DNA from: Ovis canadensis | Lineage: Eukaryota > Chordata > Mammalia > Artiodactyla > Bovidae | Assembly: GCF_042477335.2 (NCBI RefSeq) | Contig: NC_091246.1 | Span: 252,176,001 to 252,240,000 of the forward strand | Reading direction: 5' to 3' | DNA length: 64,000 nt | In this document: in pieces, positions 43,085 through 55,287 of the stretch | Layout of the letters: each line of letters begins with the position of its first letter | Numbering within the stretch: position 1 is the stretch's first letter | Program-made: the position numbers and the translations under genes | The notes under the pieces: generated by a model | Told to the model about the DNA's origin: nothing | Database searches by the model: none | Seen by the model: the letters and a program-made list of their open reading frames with translations, nothing else

Positions 43085-43660
43085 TTGCCACTTTGCCACC
43101 CTCCTCTTGACAGCCAGACCCATCCGATTGTACCACCCTCTGCTCAAATCCCTTCTGTGGCTTCCTGCTTTCTTAGGGTGAGGTGAAGCCGCTCAGTCGT
43201 GTCCGACTCTTTGCGACCCCGTGGACTGTAGCCCACCAGGCTCCTCCGTCCTTGGGATTCTCCAGGCAAGAATACTGGAGTGGGTTGCCATTTCCTTCTC
43301 CAGGGGATCTTCCTGACCCAGGGATCGAACCCAAGTCTCCCGCATTGGAGGCAGACGCTTTAACCTCTGAGCCACCAGGGAAGCCACTTTCTTAGGGTAA
43401 AGAAAAAGAGCAAAAACCTCAGCACGGCCCTGAAAGTCCTGCCGCCTGGGCCCCACCTGCAGCTGGCCTCCTCCTCCAGCTGCGTCTCAGACCACTCTAT
43501 CAGCAGCCCTCTGTGCTCGAGCGCGCTGCTGCCTCTGCCTCAGGGCCTTTGCACGGGCTCTTCTAGACTGCTTCTCCTCCCTCAGCTCCCTTTTTCCAGG
43601 GTAACACCTCCTCTGTCAGATCTGATCCCAGCCTCAACTGGCGTTCCAAGTTCCCCAGGC
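43085..43660 (+). mobile_element. L2 fragment, split by Bov-tA
   Basis: 'cttctgtggcttcctgcttt' before and 'cctgaaagtcctgccgcctg', 'cctcagggcctttgcacggg', 'ccagggtaacacctcctctg' after the SINE fit L2 order. Confidence 0.7.
43180..43386 (-). repeat. Bov-tA SINE
   Basis: 'gaagccgctcagtcgtgtcc', 'aagaatactggagtgggttg', 'ctctgagccaccagggaagc'. Perfect 12-bp duplication 'ctttcttagggt' at 43168-43179 and 43387-43398. Confidence 0.96.
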
Positions 43661-44589
43661 CACCGGACTTCCCCAGGTATGTGGGAGGTTTATGTCAAAG
43701 TGTAATTATACTTGTGTATAATTGTGTAAGATATCACTGGAATTAATGTCAGCTTCCACCCGGTCACACACCCCTACCTCCAGCTGTAACCCTCGTGATT
43801 TCTGGGACCGCTCGGAGTTTGCTCTGAGATGCTCGGTAATGAAATCTCTTTGCAAGCAGCTCTTGAATGCACATGTGGACTTGCTTTATCTAAAATTCTA
43901 TTGTCCTTCATCAGAAAAGAAAAGTTGCAGACGTCACCTCTTAGTTGTGAGGGTAGGTGTTCATTCATTCTTTCACCTGCGCTGCCAGGCAGCGCTCTAA
44001 GAGACACCAGGGAACATGACACAATACCCACTGCCCGCACGGAACTTTCTCCAATGAGGGACACAGACCGCAAACCAACCAACCTATCCTCCGCTGCCAG
44101 GTGGTGGCACGTTGGATTAAGAAAAGTCACACAAGGCAGTCGTGGCACCTGATAGCTTACACCTGCGTGAGGAGGAGCTCTGCTGAGCAGGTGGGAAAGC
44201 ACAGGTGTCCTGGGCATCATCCACTGCCCCCCGACCATCCTGGGTGGGGAGACAGGCACGTAGGCAACCAGCCTTCATGCCTGAGAGGAGGTGAGGCCCC
44301 CCAGAGAAAGCATGAGCAGCACTTCCGAGGCGGCAGGCTGGACAAATCCAAGAAGCCTCGTGGCAGCCCCTCAGACCCCTTAGTAAAACAGAGCTGGATT
44401 TGGGTCTCAAGTCACATGCACCTGGGGAGGCGTATATCCTGGTCCTGCCATTTGCCGCCTGTGTAGCCCTCTCAGTTTTCTTATCTGTAAGATGGGGCCA
44501 GTGTTAGTCTCTTCCTCGTAAGGCAGTGGCGAGGCTGAAATGGGATCGGGAGGGAAGTCTGCAGGAGCTCTCACTGATCTGTTTAACTT
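43661..44589. other. TMCO4 intron 1 sequence, no exon recognised
   Basis: 43950-44070 ('ttcattctttcacctgcgct', 'cggaactttctccaatgagg') resembles the same ancient repeat as 48785-49290. The rest is unassigned; 161- and 121-codon frames here are not protein-like. Confidence 0.45.
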
Positions 44590-44876
44590 GTGGCTGCACT
44601 GGCTCTCCCCGGCTGCCTGTGGGCTCTCCCCGGCTGCCACGAGCAGGGGCTGCTCTCCATGTGTACTGTGTGGGCTGCTCACTGCGGTGGCTTCTCCGGT
44701 TGCGGAGCGCAGGCGCGAGGGGCACGGGCTTCAGCAGTTGTGTGCAGGCTCAATAGTTGTGGCACGCAGGCCCAGTTGCTCCTCAGCATGTGGGATCTTC
44801 CCGGAGAAGGGGCCAAACCTGTGTCTCCTGCATTGGCAGGCGCTCTCGCAACCACCAGGCCACCAGGGAAGTCCCT
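44590..44876 (-). repeat. CHR-type SINE, long form
   Basis: 'ggctgcactggctctccccg', 'atgtgggatcttcccggaga', 'ggccaccagggaagtccc'. The 'gctctccccggctgcc' unit is doubled near its start (44608 and 44627). Confidence 0.85.
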
Positions 44877-44906
44877 GACTTTATTTTTAAGCTGTGCTTT
44901 CGAAGA

Positions 44907-45128
44907 AGGGGGTTCCTCTGGCAGCTCAGATGGTAAAGACTCTGCCTGCAATGCTGGAGACCTGGGTTTGATCCCTGGGTGGGGAATATCCCCTGGAAGA
45001 GGACATGGCAACCCACTCCTGTATTCCTGCCTGAAGAATTCCATGGACAGGGGAGCCTGGTAGGCCACAGTTCATGGGGTCACAAAGAGTCAGACACAAC
45101 TGAGCGACAAAGGTTTTCACTTTCACTT
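44907..45128 (+). repeat. Bov-tA SINE
   Basis: 'gggggttcctctggcagctc', 'gagacctgggtttgatccct', 'gacacaactgagcgacaaag'. 'gaagaaggg' is duplicated on both sides. Confidence 0.93.
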
Positions 45129-45413
45129 TGAAGAAGGGCATTATTTGGAGATGAGGATCCACACCAAGAAAAAAAAAGACAGCTTGAGCTGCGTCCCGAG
45201 GTGGAAACCCAGCATAGGCTGCAAGGCGCAGCGGCTCAGCTTGGGAGAAAGCTGGCTAGAAGAAAGGGAGTGGGGAAAATAAAGTTGAAAAGTGGGGTCT
45301 TTACTGAACCGAACTTGCGTCTGTTCACTCCCACAGACCAATCTACTGTCAAGCTGCTGAGACCTGTTGTGGTGAAGGAAAAAGTGCAGCATTTGTTATA
45401 CAGTGGCAGACCA
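45129..45413. other. TMCO4 intron 1 sequence
   Basis: Short unassigned stretch with an A-run at 45170-45177. Confidence 0.4.
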
Positions 45414-45425
45414 GGAGTTCAGGGC

Positions 45426-45689
45426 TGCTGCTGCTAAGTCACTTCAGTCGTGTCCGACTCTGTGTGACCCCATAGATGGCAGCCCACCAGGCTCCCCCGT
45501 CCCTGGGGTTCTCCAGACAAGAACACTGGAGTGGGCTGCCATTTCCTTCTCCAATGCATGAAAGTGAAAAGTGAAAGTGAAGTCGCCCAGTTGTGTCCGA
45601 CCCTTAGCATGGACTGCAGCCTACCAGGCTCCTCTGTCCATGGGATTTTCCAGGCAAGCGTGCTGGAGTGGGGTGCCATTGCCTTCTCC
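45426..45689 (-). repeat. Bov-A2 SINE (dimer)
   Basis: Two related Bov-A monomers are joined by the linker 'gaaagtgaaaagtgaaagtg' (45559-45578). A perfect 12-bp duplication 'ggagttcagggc' flanks it (45414-45425, 45690-45701). Confidence 0.95.
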
Positions 45690-45754
45690 GGAGTTCAGGG
45701 CAGCCGTTCTCAAAAATAACCCAGATTCCCTGATGGGTTTCAGGGAAGCGTTTT

Positions 45755-46350
45755 GTTTTTGTTTTGATGCATGGTTGATTTACAGTGTTGTTAGTTGCTG
45801 GTGTATAGCAAAGTGATTCAGTTATACGCGTATATACATAACTCTTTTTCACATTCTTTTCCATCGTGGCTTGCTGCAGGGTACTGAGTACAGTTCCCTG
45901 TTTCATACAGTAGGCCCTTGTTTATCTGTGTCTGTGAGTCTTTCTGTGTCATAGCGAAGGTCACTTGTGCCGTGTTTCAGATTCTACATACAAGTGATAT
46001 CACATAGTATCTTTCTCTGACTGACTGGCTTCACCTAGTATGGCAGTCTCTAGGCCTCCCATGTTGCTGTAAGTGACATTCTTTCATTCTTTCTGATGGC
46101 TCAGTGGTATTCCACTGTGTATATTTAACGCATCTTCTTCATCCATCCATCTGTTGTTGGGCATTTAGGTTGCTTCCTTGTCTAGGCTATTGTAAACAAT
46201 GCTGATATAACATTGGGATGCATGTATCTTTTAAAATCATAGCTTATTCTGGATATATACCTGTGAGTGAGATTGCTGGATCATACGGCAACTCTGGTTT
46301 TGGTTTTAAGGAACCTCCATGCAGTTTTCCATAGTGGCTGCGTCAGTTTA
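45755..46350 (-). mobile_element. L1 3' fragment with a 14-bp target duplication
   Basis: 'gttgatttacagtgttgtta', 'gtgtatagcaaagtgattca', 'tcacctagtatggcagtctc', 'ttgctggatcatacggcaac', 'ccatgcagttttccatagtg'. Duplication 'cagggaagcgtttt' at 45741-45754 and 46351-46364. Confidence 0.93.
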
Positions 46351-46364
46351 CAGGGAAGCGTTTT

Positions 46365-46974
46365 CTCTTTCAGGGAAGCAGTGTTAAAGACCAGCTGAAG
46401 GAGGGGAGTCCCAGGCTGTGTGATCAGTTTGTGTACCAGTCTCTGGTTGGTTGATGGTGAGGTAACAGGGTGTATCGCAGGGGTTAGCATTAGCAATCCT
46501 CAGGCTCCAGGAGGTCTGGGGGCTATGTTCTCGTGGTCATCGAGTAATTACATCCTTCCATCTGACAGTGGTTTTATCATCTATAAAACAACTCAGGGAA
46601 TGTGTATCAGACACTGTTATCTAAGGACTTCAGGGAAGAACTAAAGATTCTTTGACTGCCCTATGACTGTTTAAATTGTTTAAACACTGTTTAAATTGTT
46701 ACCGGTTCTCCTGGCCAAACTGCTACTTTTGTCATGACACAGTTCTTTCAATCATTAATTCTTGGCTCCGGGGAGGCCTGGAAGACTATAGCTTTTCCAT
46801 AAACAAGAGGCAGGCAGAGGACATGGGGGAGAGGGCCTGTCACATAGAAGCCCCCTAGGTCCTGCCCGGTTCAAGATGGAGCTAGTGAGATTCTCATTTG
46901 GCAGTTTTCAGATTGTGTTTGAAATCTTTTGGACCACCTCAGTGTATAAAGTAGACCAAAGAGGAGCAGTGTAG
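46365..46974. other. TMCO4 intron 1 sequence, no exon recognised
   Basis: Unique sequence with a short direct repeat 'actgtttaaattgtt' (46665-46700). Confidence 0.45.
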
Positions 46975-47155
46975 GCTGTCCTTGAGCTAAGACCCAGGTG
47001 CCCATTTAAATCCCACATCACGTATGCAGCAGCCTTTCCGTTTACTTGTCAGGGCCTCTTTCTCCTTCCGTAAAACAGAGATCATAGCAGTGACCTTATA
47101 GAATTATTGGGAGGAAACGAGATGGAAGAGGGGCATATGGCTAACATTTGCCAAG
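46975..47155 (+). repeat. MIR
   Basis: 'acccaggtgcccatttaaat', 'ccgtaaaacagagatcatag', 'gaccttatagaattattggg'. Confidence 0.72.
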
Positions 47156-47169
47156 TACTAACAGTTATA

Positions 47170-48650
47170 ATCTTTTAATTTAAAAAATTAGTTGTGATGA
47201 AATAGACAGAACATAAAATTCACCCTCGTAACCGTTTTTGGCTGTGCAGTTCCGTACCATCAGGTATAATCACGTTCTTCTGCATTCCATCTCCAGACCA
47301 CTTCAGCTTGCTAGTCTGAAACTCTGTACCCTCTAAACAACTTCCCCACCCCCTCCCCAGCCCCTTGCAAGCCCTGCGTTTACACTCTAGCTCTACAGCG
47401 TTGGTCTAAATCGCTCACATGAATGGAGCTATATAGTGCTTGTCTTTCTGGGACTAGTCAGTTTCGTTCAGCATAGTGTCCGCAAGGGTTACCGTGTTGC
47501 AGCGCGTTAGAACTTGCTTCTTTTAAGGCTGGAAAACGTTCCATTGTATGTATGTAACACTCTTTGTTCATCCTTTCATCCACCCATGGCCACTTGGCTC
47601 GCCTCCACCTTTTTTTGTTGTTGTTCAGTCACTGAGTCACGTCTGACCCTTTGAGACCCCACGGACTGTATCATGCCAGGTACCTCTGTCCTTCAGTATT
47701 TCCCGGAGTTTACTCAAATTCTTGTCCATTGAGTCTGTGATGCCCTCCAACCATCTCACCTTCTGTCGCCCCCTTCTCCTTCTGTCTTTAATCTTTCCCA
47801 GCATCAGGGTGTTTTCCAGTGAGTTAGCTCTTCGCATCAGGTGGCCAGAGTATCGGAATTTTAGCTTCAGCATCAGTCCTTCCAATGAATATTCAGGGTT
47901 GATTTCTTTAGGATTGGCTGGTCTGATCTCCTTGCAGTCCAAGAGACTCTCAAGAGTCTTCTCCAGCACCACAGTTTGAAAGCAGCAATTCTTTGGAGCT
48001 CAGCCTTCTTTATGATCCCACTGTCATATCCATGAGTGGAAAAAACCACGGCTCTGACTATACTGATTTTTGTCAGCAAAGTGATGTCTCTGCTTTCTAA
48101 TACGCTGTCTAGGTTTGTCATAGCTTTCTTTCCAAGGAACAGGAGTTTTGTAATATCATGGCTGCAATCACCGTCCATCGTGATTCTGGAGCCCAGGAAA
48201 ATAAAATGTCACTGCTTCCACTTTTTCCCCTTCTGTTTGCGATGAAATAACAGGACCAGATGCCATGATCTTAGTGTTTTGAATCTTGAGTTTCAAACCA
48301 GCTTTTTCAGTCTCCTCTTTAGTTCCTCTAAAGGCTCTACAGTTCCTCTCCTTTCTGCTGTTAGAGTGGTATCATCTGCATATCTAAGGTTGTTGCCCTT
48401 TCTCCTGGCAGTCTCGACTCCAGCTTGTGCTTCATCCAGCCTGGCATTTTGCCTGGTGCACTCTGCTCCACCTTTCAGCCGTCGTGAAAAATGCCGCTGT
48501 GAATACGGGTGTGCACATACCTTTTTGAGACTGCTTTCGGTGCTTTGGGGATGTAAGCAGAAGCGGCGTTGTTCGATCGTTTACTGTTACAGTCTGAAGG
48601 TGGACATGGATGGCTGCCCCAGTGTCTTCTCTTGCCCCTCAGAGTAGGAG
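47170..48650 (-). mobile_element. Old L1 3' end, split by BovB
   Basis: The left piece has 'gaacataaaattcaccctcg', 'aagggttaccgtgttgcagc', 'ctttgttcatcctttcatcc'. The right piece (from 48473) has 'gccgctgtgaatacgggtgt' and 'gggatgtaagcagaagcggc'. Confidence 0.75.
47615..48472 (-). mobile_element. BovB 3' portion
   Basis: (TTG)n end 'ttgttgttgttcagtcactg', then a tail and the final coding block ('ctcttcgcatcaggtggcca', 'gtcagcaaagtgatgtctct'). 'ctccacctt' at both edges is the likely duplication. Confidence 0.9.
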
Positions 48651-48784
48651 AGGTCCCTAGGACCCTGTGGACCAATTTGAAAACCAGTGAGTCAAATGAA
48701 CCATTGCAGACATTGCCATCTCTCCCCCTTCCTTGCCAGGCAGATTTGCCTCTCAAATTACATTTTAGCTACCCCTAGTGGAAA

Positions 48785-49300
48785 CCATCCTTCATTCAGC
48801 AAATGTTCATCGGTTTCTACTATGTTCCGTGTGGGCAAAGGGAGGTAGACAGTAAGCCGTAAACAGAAACGAGGGAAGGATATAGCGTGTCAGGTAGTGA
48901 GGTGTGCTTTGGCCCAGGCGGAGGAGCCAGTTGACAGGGACTGGGATGAGAGGCTGGGGGTAGCGTGGTTTCCCTGAACTGTGAGATTTAAGCAAAGACC
49001 AGAAGGAGAGAAGGGAGTTGACCATGTGGTCATCTAGGGGAAGAGCATTTCCGGCAAAGGGAACAGCCAGTGCAAAGGCCTTGAGGTGGGAGCGCACCTG
49101 GTGGGATCCCCTGGCAGCCAGGAGGAGGGTGTGTCTGGAACCAGGTGAGTGGAGGAGCCGGGAGGAGAAGGGCAGGGTGCACATGGCCCGGTGGCCACTG
49201 TAAGGAGGCTCTGGGTGAGAAGGGAGTGGCTGGAGGTTTGGAGCAGGGAAGGGACGCGATCTGACTCTCGTTTGAGTGGAGCTTTCTAGATGCTGTGGGC
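48785..49300. repeat. Ancient mammalian repeat, family unassigned
   Basis: Shares a block with 59075-59650: 'ttcggcaaagggaacag'-like, 'cagtgcaaaggccttgaggt', 'gggaagggacgcgatctgac'. Such 'gtgcaaaggccctgaggc' blocks are common across mammals. Confidence 0.5.
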
Positions 49301-49989
49301 TGGATAGCTAGGGGTAAGGGCAGAAAGAGGTGGGAGAGGAGGCTTCTGCCAGAGAGATGACAGCAGCTTGTACTCTGCTGGGAGTCAGGGAAGAAGGGCG
49401 CGATGATAAATGAGGACAAAACATCCGAGAGCCTGGCGTCCACCCTTGAGCACACTGTCACTCTTCCCGCCCTACCCCAGCACCCCACCCCTCCTCCAGG
49501 CTCCCAAAGCCGGGGTGGGCTGGGAGCTTGCCCTCCATGCCAACGTCCTCTCTTTCTTTCCAGTCTGTGCTGGGATTGTCCAAAACCCTCCGGGTTCTTC
49601 TTGTTGAGACTGTTGCCTGGACACCTCCTGAGATGGTGCAGTTACCACCGACCTCCAGTTTAACTTCCCGATAGAGGTATACAATGAATGCGTTTGTCTC
49701 CTAAAATGCTGAGAGTGGGGAGTAAGCTGGGCCTGCCTAGGAGCCCCACTTCTAGAACCATGTCGGGATTGTCTTGGTGTGTGTGTGTGTGTGTTTCCAT
49801 GTTGAACTACAGTCTTCAGAATTTCCTGCTTAAGAACAGTACTGTAGCTCTGTTTGTTACAAAGGAATTGTTTGGCCCCATGCTTTTCCTTCTCCTTGGG
49901 TCCAGAATAATTAGTCCTCAGCCTTCCTCTGACACTGTAGTTATCTCTCTAGTAATGGTTATTTTAAAAACAGATGTATATATTGCTCA
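49301..49989. other. TMCO4 intron 1 sequence with a weak exon-like segment
   Basis: 'tctttctttccag/tctgtg' (49563/49564) is a good acceptor, but the matching donor 'atagag/gtatac' (49676/49677) is weak. A (GT)n run of 20 bp lies at 49776-49795. I do not call an exon. Confidence 0.35.
49776..49795. repeat. (GT)n microsatellite
   Basis: About nine consecutive GT units. Confidence 0.9.
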
Positions 49990-50170
49990 TTTATTTTTTA
50001 ATTTGGCTGCCTGGGGTCTTAGTTGCAGCATGCAGGATCTTTTGTTGCAGCATGCAAATTCTCAGCTGCGGCACAGAACGCTGGCTCTTAGTTCCCCAAT
50101 CCAGGATGGACCCCGGGCCCCCTGCATTGGGAGTATGGAGTCTCAGCCCCTGGACCACCAGGGAAGCCCT
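49990..50170 (-). repeat. CHR-type SINE
   Basis: 'gtcttagttgcagcatgcag', 'ccccctgcattgggagtatg', 'ctggaccaccagggaagccc'. Confidence 0.87.
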
Positions 50171-50419
50171 GCTGATGGTTATTTCACTATCCTGCAGACT
50201 TATCTAAAAATTCACCTGTGGCCACTTAACTCAGAAAAAGAGGAAGAAAGAGAGAAAAAGAACATCACACCCCAGCTGCACCGGGCTCTGCTACCCCGCA
50301 GTCCCCCCGCCAACACACACACACACATCAAAATTTAAAAAAAAAAAAAAAAAAGGCCACAGTTGGCTCGCTTTTAAGAAAAACAAAAGAAGTTCATTCT
50401 TGCATGACATCTTTTAAAG
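50171..50419. repeat. (AC)n and poly-A stretch
   Basis: (AC)n at 50312-50328 and an A-run at 50337-50354 in otherwise unassigned intron. Confidence 0.6.
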
Positions 50420-50517
50420 ACTAGGTCCTGCAGAACTTCCCCAACCAGGGATTGAACTTGCCCCCGCCCCCCAGTTGTGGAAATGCAGTCTTAACCAGTG
50501 GACCACCAGGGACGTCC
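50420..50517 (-). repeat. CHR-type SINE fragment
   Basis: 'ccccaaccagggattgaact', 'aaccagtggaccaccaggga'. Confidence 0.82.
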
Positions 50518-50547
50518 AAAGGCCTCGGAGTTTTAATGATGATTTAA

Positions 50548-50760
50548 GGGCTTCCCTGGTGGCTCAGTGGTAAGGAATCCACCCACCAGTGCCCGAGACT
50601 CAGGTTTGATCCCTGGGTCAGAAAGATCCCCTGGAGAAGGAAATGGCAACCCACTCCAGTATTCTTCCCTGGAGAGTCCCACAGACAGAGGAGCCTGGCG
50701 GGATGCAGTCCCGGGGTCGCAGAGAGGCAGACACGACTGAGCGGCTAAACAGCAACAACC
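50548..50760 (+). repeat. Bov-tA SINE
   Basis: 'gggcttccctggtggctcag', 'aatggcaacccactccagta', 'gacacgactgagcggctaaa'. Confidence 0.95.
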
Positions 50761-51843
50761 AAGGGCTTTCAAGGGCGATGCTGACCACATCTGCTTCTCT
50801 CCTCAGTGCTCACCGTGGGGTTTTGGCCGCTACGAGAAATCCCACCTCAGTGTTTACGGCATCCATCAAGAAATGTGGGTCGAGCACCTCTGTGGGTGCC
50901 TGTAGAACCCAGGCCAGGTGTTTGGGAGTGGCCATCTCTCCCTACTCCTGACAGAAGTAGCCCAGCCTGTGTTTCCTTTGGTGACTGATAATGTGACCTG
51001 TAAGACAAAAGTCATGACCACGTTGCGGTAAAACACATTCCCGTTCCAGGCTGGCCGCCTGCATCCCGCCTCAGGGCCGCAAGTCCCGCCATGGACCGGG
51101 GCCTCCCTGGGCACCTCCCCATGTGCATGTCGTTTCCCTGAGTGGCAGGGCTCTCCTGGGGCAGAGGTAGACCTTTCTCAGCGTTCCTTGGGATCTTCGT
51201 GTCACCTGGGCAGGGACAAGATCCCCAGGGAGTCGGGACTACTTCCTGCATCAGTGATGTGCTGAGCCCAGGGTGGTGCTGGACGGGCCCTGTGCACGTG
51301 AGGTGGCCCCAGGCACAGAGGCACCTCCAGCCCTGACCAGCAGGGTCTTTTGCTTACTGCAGGAATCCAGCACCCTTTCACCCTCTCAGAATCAGTCCAG
51401 CTTCTCAGACATACTTGAGACTCTCGGTTCAGCTTTGGACTGGATCCTGATCCCTAACCAGACCAAGGAGTGGAGGCCACTGAGGACCAGTATACACAAT
51501 TCAGGCGGCACCCCCTGCCTCCAACCTCAACCGCCACCACACTTCCTCGGTTGAAAGAGTTTGGGGCCCATCCCATCCGACTGGCCAGTCTGTGGAGTTG
51601 GAACCTTGGGCTCCTCCATCTCACCGTCACGGATGGCTGAGAGTTGCCCTTGTCCATCTTGTTGATTACAAGGCCTGCTGGTCAAAGGAATGGGACTTAA
51701 TCATGACCTCACCCACACTGACTCAGCTGGGCCACGTGCAGCCAGGGCTTTGTGAGATAAAGCACTCCCCTTCTAGTGATCAAAAACACAACAATTTTTA
51801 ATTTAAAAAAATTTTAATTATTTTAATTATTATTTTAATTATT
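50761..51843. other. TMCO4 intron 1 sequence, no exon recognised
   Basis: About 1.1 kb, moderately GC-rich to 51660. 'tgcttactgcag/gaatcc' at 51361/51362 is acceptor-like but has no partner donor nearby. An AT-only tract of 'ttttaatta' units lies at 51795-51845. Confidence 0.45.
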
Positions 51844-51855
51844 AAAGCTCTAATA

Positions 51856-52098
51856 GAGACTTCCCTGATGGCCCAGTGGTAAAGAATCCAGCTTGGAATG
51901 CAAAGGACTTGGATTCAGTCCCCGGTCAGGACGACCTAGCATCCCACAAGCCACAGAGCAGCTAAGGCCACCTGCCACAGTCCATGTGCTCTGGAACCTC
52001 TGCCCCACAAGTAGAGAGTCCACACACCACAGCGGAAGCCCCTGTGTGCCGCGGCTAAGACCGGACTCAGCCAGACAAATAGGTAAATATTCTTTTAA
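51856..52098 (+). repeat. CHR-type SINE
   Basis: 'gacttccctgatggcccagt', 'gtcagccaga'-like end with 'aaataggtaaatattc'. Perfect 12-bp duplication 'aaagctctaata' at 51844-51855 and 52099-52110. Confidence 0.94.
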
Positions 52099-52214
52099 AA
52101 AGCTCTAATAAGCTTGCAACAGAAGAATGTTAGAAATCCAGAAAGAAAGAATAGAAACCAATTACTTCTCGGCCCATAGTCCTGCCACCGAGTGAAAAGG
52201 ATCATTAAAATTTT

Positions 52215-52426
52215 TGTTTTTTTTTCAAGTGGAGGATATTGCTTTACAATGTTATGTTGGCTTCTGCCATACAACAACTCGAATCAGCCATAAGTATATG
52301 TATATATATTCCCTCCCTCTCAAGCCTCCCTCCCACCACTCTAGGTCATCAGAGAGGGCCAGGCTGGGCTCCCTGTGTTATGTAGCAGCTTCCCATTAGC
52401 TGTCTGTTTTGCATATGGTAATGTGA
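52215..52426 (-). mobile_element. L1 3'-end fragment
   Basis: 'gtggaggatattgctttaca', 'tcaagcctccctcccaccac', 'tctaggtcatcagagagggc', 'gcagcttcccattagctgtc'. Confidence 0.8.
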
Positions 52427-52440
52427 ATGTTGGTAAAGAA

Positions 52441-55287
52441 GCAAGGTCTGATGCTATAAAGAGCAATATTGCACAGGAACCTGGAATGTTAGGTCCATGA
52501 ATCAAGGAAAATTGGAAGTGGTCAAACAAGAGATGGCAAGAGTGAACATCGACATTCTAGGAATCAGCAAACTAAGATGGACTAGAATGGGTGAATTTAA
52601 CTCAGATGACCATTATATCTACTACTGTGGGCAGGAATCCCTCAGAAGAAATGGAGTAGCCATCATGGTCAACAAGAGTCCAAAATGCAGTACTTGGATG
52701 CAATCTCAAAAATGACAGAATGAACTCTGTTCACTTCCAAGGCAAACTGTTCAATATTACAGTGATCCAAGCCTATGCCCCAGCAAGTAACGCTGAAGAA
52801 GCTGAAGTTGAATGGTTTCTATGAAGACCATTTAGAACTAACACCCAAAAAAGATGTCCTTTGCATTATAGGGGACTGGAATGCAAAAGTAGGAAGTCAA
52901 GAAACACCCGGAGTAACAGGAAGATTTGGCCATGGAGTATGGAATGAAGCAGGGCAAAGGCTAATAGAATTTTGCCAAGAGAACACACTGGTCATAGCAA
53001 ACACCCTCTTCCAACAACACAAGAGAAGACTCTACACATGGATGTCACCAGATGGTCAACACTGAAATCAGATTGATTATATTCTTTGCAGCCAAAGATG
53101 GAGAAGCTCTATACAGTCAGCAAAAACAAGACTGGGAGCTGACTGTGGCTCAGATCATGAACTTCTTATTGCCAAATTCAGACTTAAATGGAAGAAAGTA
53201 GGGAAAGCCATTCAGGTATGACCTAAATCAAATCCCTTATGACTATACAGTGGAAGTAAGAAATAGATTTAAGGGACTAGATCTGATAGACAGAGTGCCT
53301 GATGAACTATGGACGGAGGTTCGTGACATTGTACAGGAGACAGGGATCGAGACCATCCTCATGGAAAAGAAATGCAAAAAAGCAAAATGGCTGTCTAAGG
53401 AGGCCTTACAAATAGCCGTGAAAAGAAGAGAAGCGAAAAGCAAAGGAGGAAAGGAAAGATATAAGCATCTGAATGCAGAGTTCCAAAGAGTAGCAAGGAG
53501 AGATAAGAAAGCCTCCCTCAGTGATCAATGCAAAGAAATAGAGGAAAAGAACAGAATGGGAAAGACTAGAGATCTCTTCAAGAAAATTAGAGATACCAAG
53601 GGAACATTTCATGCAAAGATGGGCTCGATAAAGGACAGAAATGGTCTGGACCTAACAGAAGCAGAAGATATTAAGAAGAGGTGGCAAGAATACACAGAAG
53701 AACTGTACCAAAAAGATCTTCACGACCCAGATAACCACAATGGTGTGATCACTCACCTAGAGCCAGACATCCTGGAATGTGAAGTCAAGAGGGCCTTAGG
53801 AAGCATCACTACAAACAAAGCTAGTGGAGGTGATGGAATTCCAGTTGAGCTATTTCAAATCCTGGAAGATGATGCTGTGAAAGTGCTGCACTCAATATGC
53901 CAGCAAATTTGGAAAACTCAGCAGTGGCCACAGGACTGGAAAAGGTCAGTTTTCATTCTGATCCCAAAGAAAGGCAATGCTAAAGAATGCTCTAACTACT
54001 GCACAATTGCACTCATCTCACACGCTAGTAAAGTAATGCTCAAAATTCTCCAAGCCAGGCTTCAACAGTACGTGAACCGTGAACTTCCAGATGTTCAAGC
54101 TGGTTTTAGAAAAGGCAGAGGAACCAGAGATCAAATTGCCAACATCCACTGGATCATCAAAAAAGCAAGAGAGTTCTAGAAAAACATCTATTATTGCTTT
54201 ATTGACTATGCCAAAGCCTTTGACTGTGTGGATCACAATCAACTGTGGAAAATTCTGAAAGAGATGGGAATACCAGACCATCTGACATGTCTCTTGAGAA
54301 ATTTGTATGCAGGTCAGGAAGCAACAGTTAGAACTGGACGTGGAACAACAGACTGGTTCCAAATAGGAAAAGGAGTACGTCAAATAAGCAGGTATTGTCA
54401 CCCTGCTTATTTAACTTGTATGCAGAGTACATCATGAGAAACACTGGGCTGGAAGAAGCACAAGCTGGAATCAAGATTGCCAGGAGAAATATCAGTAACC
54501 TCAGATATGCAGATGACATCACCCTTAAGGCAGAAAGTGAAGAGGAACTAAGAAGCCTCTTGATGAAAGTGAAGGAGGAGAGAGAAAAAGTTGGCTTAAA
54601 GCTCAACATTCAGAAAAGTAAGATCATGGCATCTGGTCCCATCACTTCATGGGAAATAGATGAGGAAACAGTGGAAACAGTGTCAGACTTTATTTTTGGG
54701 GCTCCCAAATCACTGCAGATGGTGATCGCAGCCATGAAATAAAAGACGCTTTCTGCTTGGAAGAAAAGTTATGACCAACCTAGATAGCATATTTAAAAGC
54801 AGAGATGTTACTTTGCCAACAAAGGTCCATCTAGTCAAGGCTATGGTTTTTCCAGTGGTCATGTAAGGATGTGAGAGTTGGACTGTGAAGAAAGCTGATT
54901 GCTGCAGAATTGATGCTTTTGAACTGTGGTGTTGGAGAAGACTCTTGAGAGTCCCTAGGACTAAAAGAAGATCCAAGCAGTCCATCCTAAAGGAGATTAG
55001 TCCTGGGTGCTCATTGGAAGGAGTGATGTTGAAGCTGAAACTCCAATACTTTGGCCACCTCATGCGAAGAGTTGACTCATTGGAAAAGACTCTGATGCCT
55101 GGAGGGATTGGGGGCAGGAGGAGAAGGGGACAACAGAGGATGAGATGGCTGGATGGCATCACTGACTCGATGGACATGGGTTTGGGTAGACTCCGAGAGT
55201 TGTTGATGGACAAGGAGGCCTGGGGTACTGCGATTCATGGGGTCACAAAGAGTCGGACGTGCCTGAGCGACTGAACTGAACTGAACT
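52441..55287 (+). mobile_element. BovB LINE, longest copy in the window (about 2.85 kb), inactive
   Basis: BovB is an RTE-class non-LTR retrotransposon coding for an AP-type endonuclease and a reverse transcriptase. Endonuclease pieces lie at 52497-53240 (IIGDWNAKVGSQETPGVTG, RRLYTWMSPDGQH, then GSDHELLIAKF-like sequence in another frame). The RT begins in the 309-residue block 53250-54179 (NKASGGDGIPVELFQ, QWPQDWKRSVFILIPKKGN). It stops at a TAG at 54177-54179, where relatives have a glutamine codon, and resumes after a further frameshift with a YADD catalytic box (about 54506-54517). The final coding block lies at 54885-55274. A 14-bp duplication 'atgttggtaaagaa' flanks it (52427-52440, 55288-55301). 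Several stops and shifts make it non-autonomous. Confidence 0.94.

Noticed and set aside
49564-49676. Possible TMCO4 leader exon
   Set aside because: Good acceptor but weak donor (gtatac), and it contains an ATG; not strong enough to call.
51362-51500. Acceptor-like site in TMCO4 intron 1
   Set aside because: No donor of reasonable strength within 300 nt.
53250-54179. 309-codon frame with reverse-transcriptase sequence
   Set aside because: It is the BovB reverse transcriptase, interrupted by a stop; it is covered by the mobile element entry.
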